DNA of 64,000 nucleotides, taken from NCBI GenBank assembly GCA_965237965.1, contig CBDEGT010000002.1:868001-932000 (forward strand). Reading direction: 5' to 3'. Shown in pieces: positions 62,164 through 64,000 of this stretch. Made by a program: the position numbers and the translations under genes. The stretch's first letter is position 1. Each line of letters begins with the position of its first letter. This DNA is from UBA2988 sp965237965. GTDB lineage: Bacteria > Gemmatimonadota > Gemmatimonadetes > Longimicrobiales > Gaopeijiaceae. The notes beneath the pieces are model-generated. The model saw nothing but the letters and a program-made list of their open reading frames with translations. It was not told where the DNA came from and did not search any database.

Positions 62164-62604
62164 ATGCACCGTATGATCACCCAAGGTCCCCGCGCGATCC
62201 TCATAATCGCTCTGTCGGTCTCGCTTTCGGCATGCTTTTCCGAGCACACGACGCTGCCGTCGGAGGACGTGAGCTTCGCCGCCGATGTGCAGCCGCTCCT
62301 CAATGGCAGCTGCGCCTCCTCCAACTGCCATGGGAGCAACGCAAACCCGTCGCAGAAGCCGATGGTGCTCCAGACCGGCCAGGCGTACGACGCCATCGTG
62401 GGCGTCCCCTCGGAGCAACTGCCCGCCATGCCTCGGATCACTCCTGGCCAGCCCAACCAGAGTTACCTGATCCACAAGCTCGAGGGGACGCATGATGGCG
62501 TGGGCGGCGCGGGTAGCCGGATGCCGCTCGGCCAACCACCGCTTGCCCAAGCCATCATCGATCTGGTCCGGCAGTGGGTCACGGACGGCGCGCCTCGGAA
62601 CTGA
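62164..62604 (+). CDS. Cytochrome c-like lipoprotein with CX4CH motif
   Basis: 146 residues. Lipobox signal (IIALSVSLSAC), then VSFAADVQPLLNGSCASSNC followed by HGS: a C-x4-CH haem-type motif, not the usual CXXCH. Then LQTGQAYDAIVGVPSEQLP, GQPNQSYLIHKLEGTH and SRMPLGQPPLAQAIIDLVRQ WVTDGA, the layout of planctomycete-type cytochrome c domains; a Met in SRMPLG could be the sixth ligand. ATG 62164 gives the signal. It converges on the beta-barrel/cupredoxin gene. Confidence 0.78.
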   Translation: MHRMITQGPRAILIIALSVSLSACFSEHTTLPSEDVSFAADVQPLLNGSCASSNCHGSNANPSQKPMVLQTGQAYDAIVGVPSEQLPAMPRITPGQPNQSYLIHKLEGTHDGVGGAGSRMPLGQPPLAQAIIDLVRQWVTDGAPRN

Positions 62605-62662
62605 GCTCCGGCGCTCCCGGGGCGCGATCGCCGAGCGCCCTCGGCAGGCGAGTCCGGTCATC

Positions 62663-63706
62663 TCATCGGTCAGCTCCAGAGACCACGATTGTTCCCTGCA
62701 TGAAGGGGTGCGGGATGCAGTGGTAGGCAGCTTGGCCGGACCGCGTGAAGGTGCGGCTCCAGCGCGATCCGGGCAGGATGTCCCCCGAGTCCCAGCTCCC
62801 GTCGTCCGCGGTCGCCGTGTGGACGACCTCACCTTCGTTTACCCAGACCACGGTCGTGCCGGTGCTGATCGTAAGGCGTGCGGGTGCGAACTCGAAGTCC
62901 CGGATGGCCACGACCACGGTGTCCACCCCCGTCGCGGTCGCCTCGCCACCGCCGCCCCCGAAGTAGCGGCTCAGCGTGATGGGCACGGTGAACTCGAACC
63001 CGAACCGGGTCGCGTCGCTGCCTCGGGAAGAGCCCTGGAGCGTGGCCGTGTTCGTGTTGGTGACCTGCAGCGACAACGTGTGCGGCGTGTACGGGATCAG
63101 GGCTTGTACCGCCGCACCCCACGCGACCTCCTCTCCTGACTCCCGATCGAGTAGGGTCACCGCGTCACCCGCGAGGGATACGTTGTCACCGAGGGCCAAC
63201 ACGGCTCCTCCGCCGACGGCGAAGCGTGCGTCCTCTCCGTACCCGGACGAGAACGCACGGGCGGTGCCGAGCAGCGCGAGTGGACCGGTGCGCAGTCGCC
63301 AGGCCGCTTCGCCGTCCAAGCTCTCGGCCGCGCTGTTCCAGGCGCCAGTCAGGCCAAACGCAACGGGCCCGAGGGCGGGCAGCGACATCCGTGCGAAGGG
63401 CTCCCATTCGTTGGGGAACGCCGGGACCAGGTCCGAGTTGGTCGCGTAGCTTACCGCCAGCAGGAGCCGGGACCCGGCAGTGTAGCCGAGCAGAAAAGTG
63501 GGGAAGTTGACGACCTTGCGGGTGGGCGGATCCGTGTGCTCGAAGCGGTGCAGGAAGTTGAAGTGGGCCGTTCCGGCCGTTCCCACCCAACCCCCCGCTA
63601 GGTTGGGTGTGCGCTCGAGCACGGACTGGGCTCGCGCGTCGGCGGGCGCCAGGAGGACACCGGCCGTGAGCAGCTGGATCCAGGTTGAACGACGGCTGAA
63701 CCTCAA
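62663..63706 (-). CDS. DUF5777-like beta-barrel protein fused to a C-terminal cupredoxin
   Basis: 347 residues. TTG 63706 is chosen: GGAGG stands 5 bases upstream and a signal peptide (STWIQLLTAGVLLAPADARA) follows. Residues 30-250 look like the outer-membrane barrel family DUF5777 (HFNFLHRFEHTDPPTRKVVN, FPTFLLGYTAGSRLLLAVSY). The last 100 residues are a plastocyanin-like domain: DFEFAPARLTISTGTTVVWV, EGEVVHTATADDGSWDSGDI and AAYHCIPHPFMQG with Cu ligands His, Cys, His and Met. DUF5777 proteins usually end without the copper domain. It may take part in envelope electron transfer with the cytochrome opposite. Confidence 0.8.
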   Translation of the reverse strand: MRFSRRSTWIQLLTAGVLLAPADARAQSVLERTPNLAGGWVGTAGTAHFNFLHRFEHTDPPTRKVVNFPTFLLGYTAGSRLLLAVSYATNSDLVPAFPNEWEPFARMSLPALGPVAFGLTGAWNSAAESLDGEAAWRLRTGPLALLGTARAFSSGYGEDARFAVGGGAVLALGDNVSLAGDAVTLLDRESGEEVAWGAAVQALIPYTPHTLSLQVTNTNTATLQGSSRGSDATRFGFEFTVPITLSRYFGGGGGEATATGVDTVVVAIRDFEFAPARLTISTGTTVVWVNEGEVVHTATADDGSWDSGDILPGSRWSRTFTRSGQAAYHCIPHPFMQGTIVVSGADR

Positions 63707-64000
63707 AGATGCCTCCGGTTCCGGGGTGATCGACCCGCCCCTGCGGGGCGGGCGGACCGGCCATGCCGAGAGTCGGTCCCAGGGCAGGACCCCCGGCCAG
63801 GGCCGAGGTTTCCTGGCGGGCCGGCCCCGGCACTGGTCGCTCGGCTCGGTGCTCCCCGGAACGGCCCAACTCCTCCGGATCCATATGCAGGGGTCCCCCC
63901 GGGCCGGCCCGGCCACCATATTCCGTCCCCTTCGGACCGGCCGACCGGCCCGCATGCCCGCGATCCACGGGGGTGGAGCGGTCGCGCGCTCTTGTTCCCC
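63707..64000. other. Upstream region of the DUF5777-cupredoxin gene
   Basis: 294 bases, G+C-rich with several short inverted repeats (for example GACCCGCCCCTGCGGGGCGG near 63733), but no supportable gene. The leader and promoter of the minus-strand gene should lie here. Confidence 0.4.

Overview
The window is strongly G+C-rich bacterial chromosome. Secreted M28 peptidases, NHL/SMP-30 lipoproteins, DUF4382 and DUF5777-type secreted proteins, a NosR-like flavoprotein with ApbE, and the general gene style point to Gemmatimonadota or a close relative. That placement is an inference from remembered protein families; no 16S gene is present.

Positions 1-28.5 kb are mostly ordinary chromosome. A partial enoyl-CoA hydratase is followed by recF-dciA-gyrB (replication and repair), a hairpin-rich leader and glnA. 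On the minus strand lies an operon (13.2 to 6.0 kb) of a tRNA-binding protein, AddB, AddA and a small membrane protein, in which every junction is a 4-base NTGA overlap. Next come an M28 peptidase, a lipoprotein with an HxlR regulator, a divergent pirin with a visible promoter and operator, an aquaporin, a convergent NosR-like/ApbE electron-transfer pair, a sugar-dehydrogenase-like secreted protein, infA, and a hydroxypyruvate reductase/glycerate 2-kinase pair.

Positions 28.5-46.3 kb are a genomic scrapyard. IS256, IS5, IS21 and IS3 elements lie among truncated genes (acyl-CoA synthetase, lgt, a PAS kinase piece, repeated 3' gene relics, a tRNA 3' fragment). In the middle is an intact, promoter-driven array of 17 tRNA genes, with an 18th (Pro-GGG) facing the other way. 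Downstream, a GEMM-type (cyclic dinucleotide) riboswitch plus intrinsic terminator precedes a DUF4382 lipoprotein gene. That gene has a recent 875-bp tandem duplication, a one-base frameshift and three 306-bp acidic repeats. Next to it is what looks like a sigma-54 circuit: two TTCCC/GGGAA palindromes, a -24/-12 promoter, a tiny lipoprotein, and a twice-frameshifted NtrC-type response regulator.

Positions 46.5-64 kb return to coding-dense chromosome: secreted and NHL proteins, argJ, a sulfocyanin-like cupredoxin, TerC, a VIT/vWA protein followed by an ECF sigma/anti-sigma pair, an alpha/beta hydrolase, a second M28 peptidase, an SRAP protein with a late frameshift, a Ycf46-like AAA ATPase, a CX4CH cytochrome-like lipoprotein, and a convergent beta-barrel (DUF5777-like)/cupredoxin fusion. 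Several one-base frameshifts occur across the window. Assembly error is a live alternative to gene decay for each of them.
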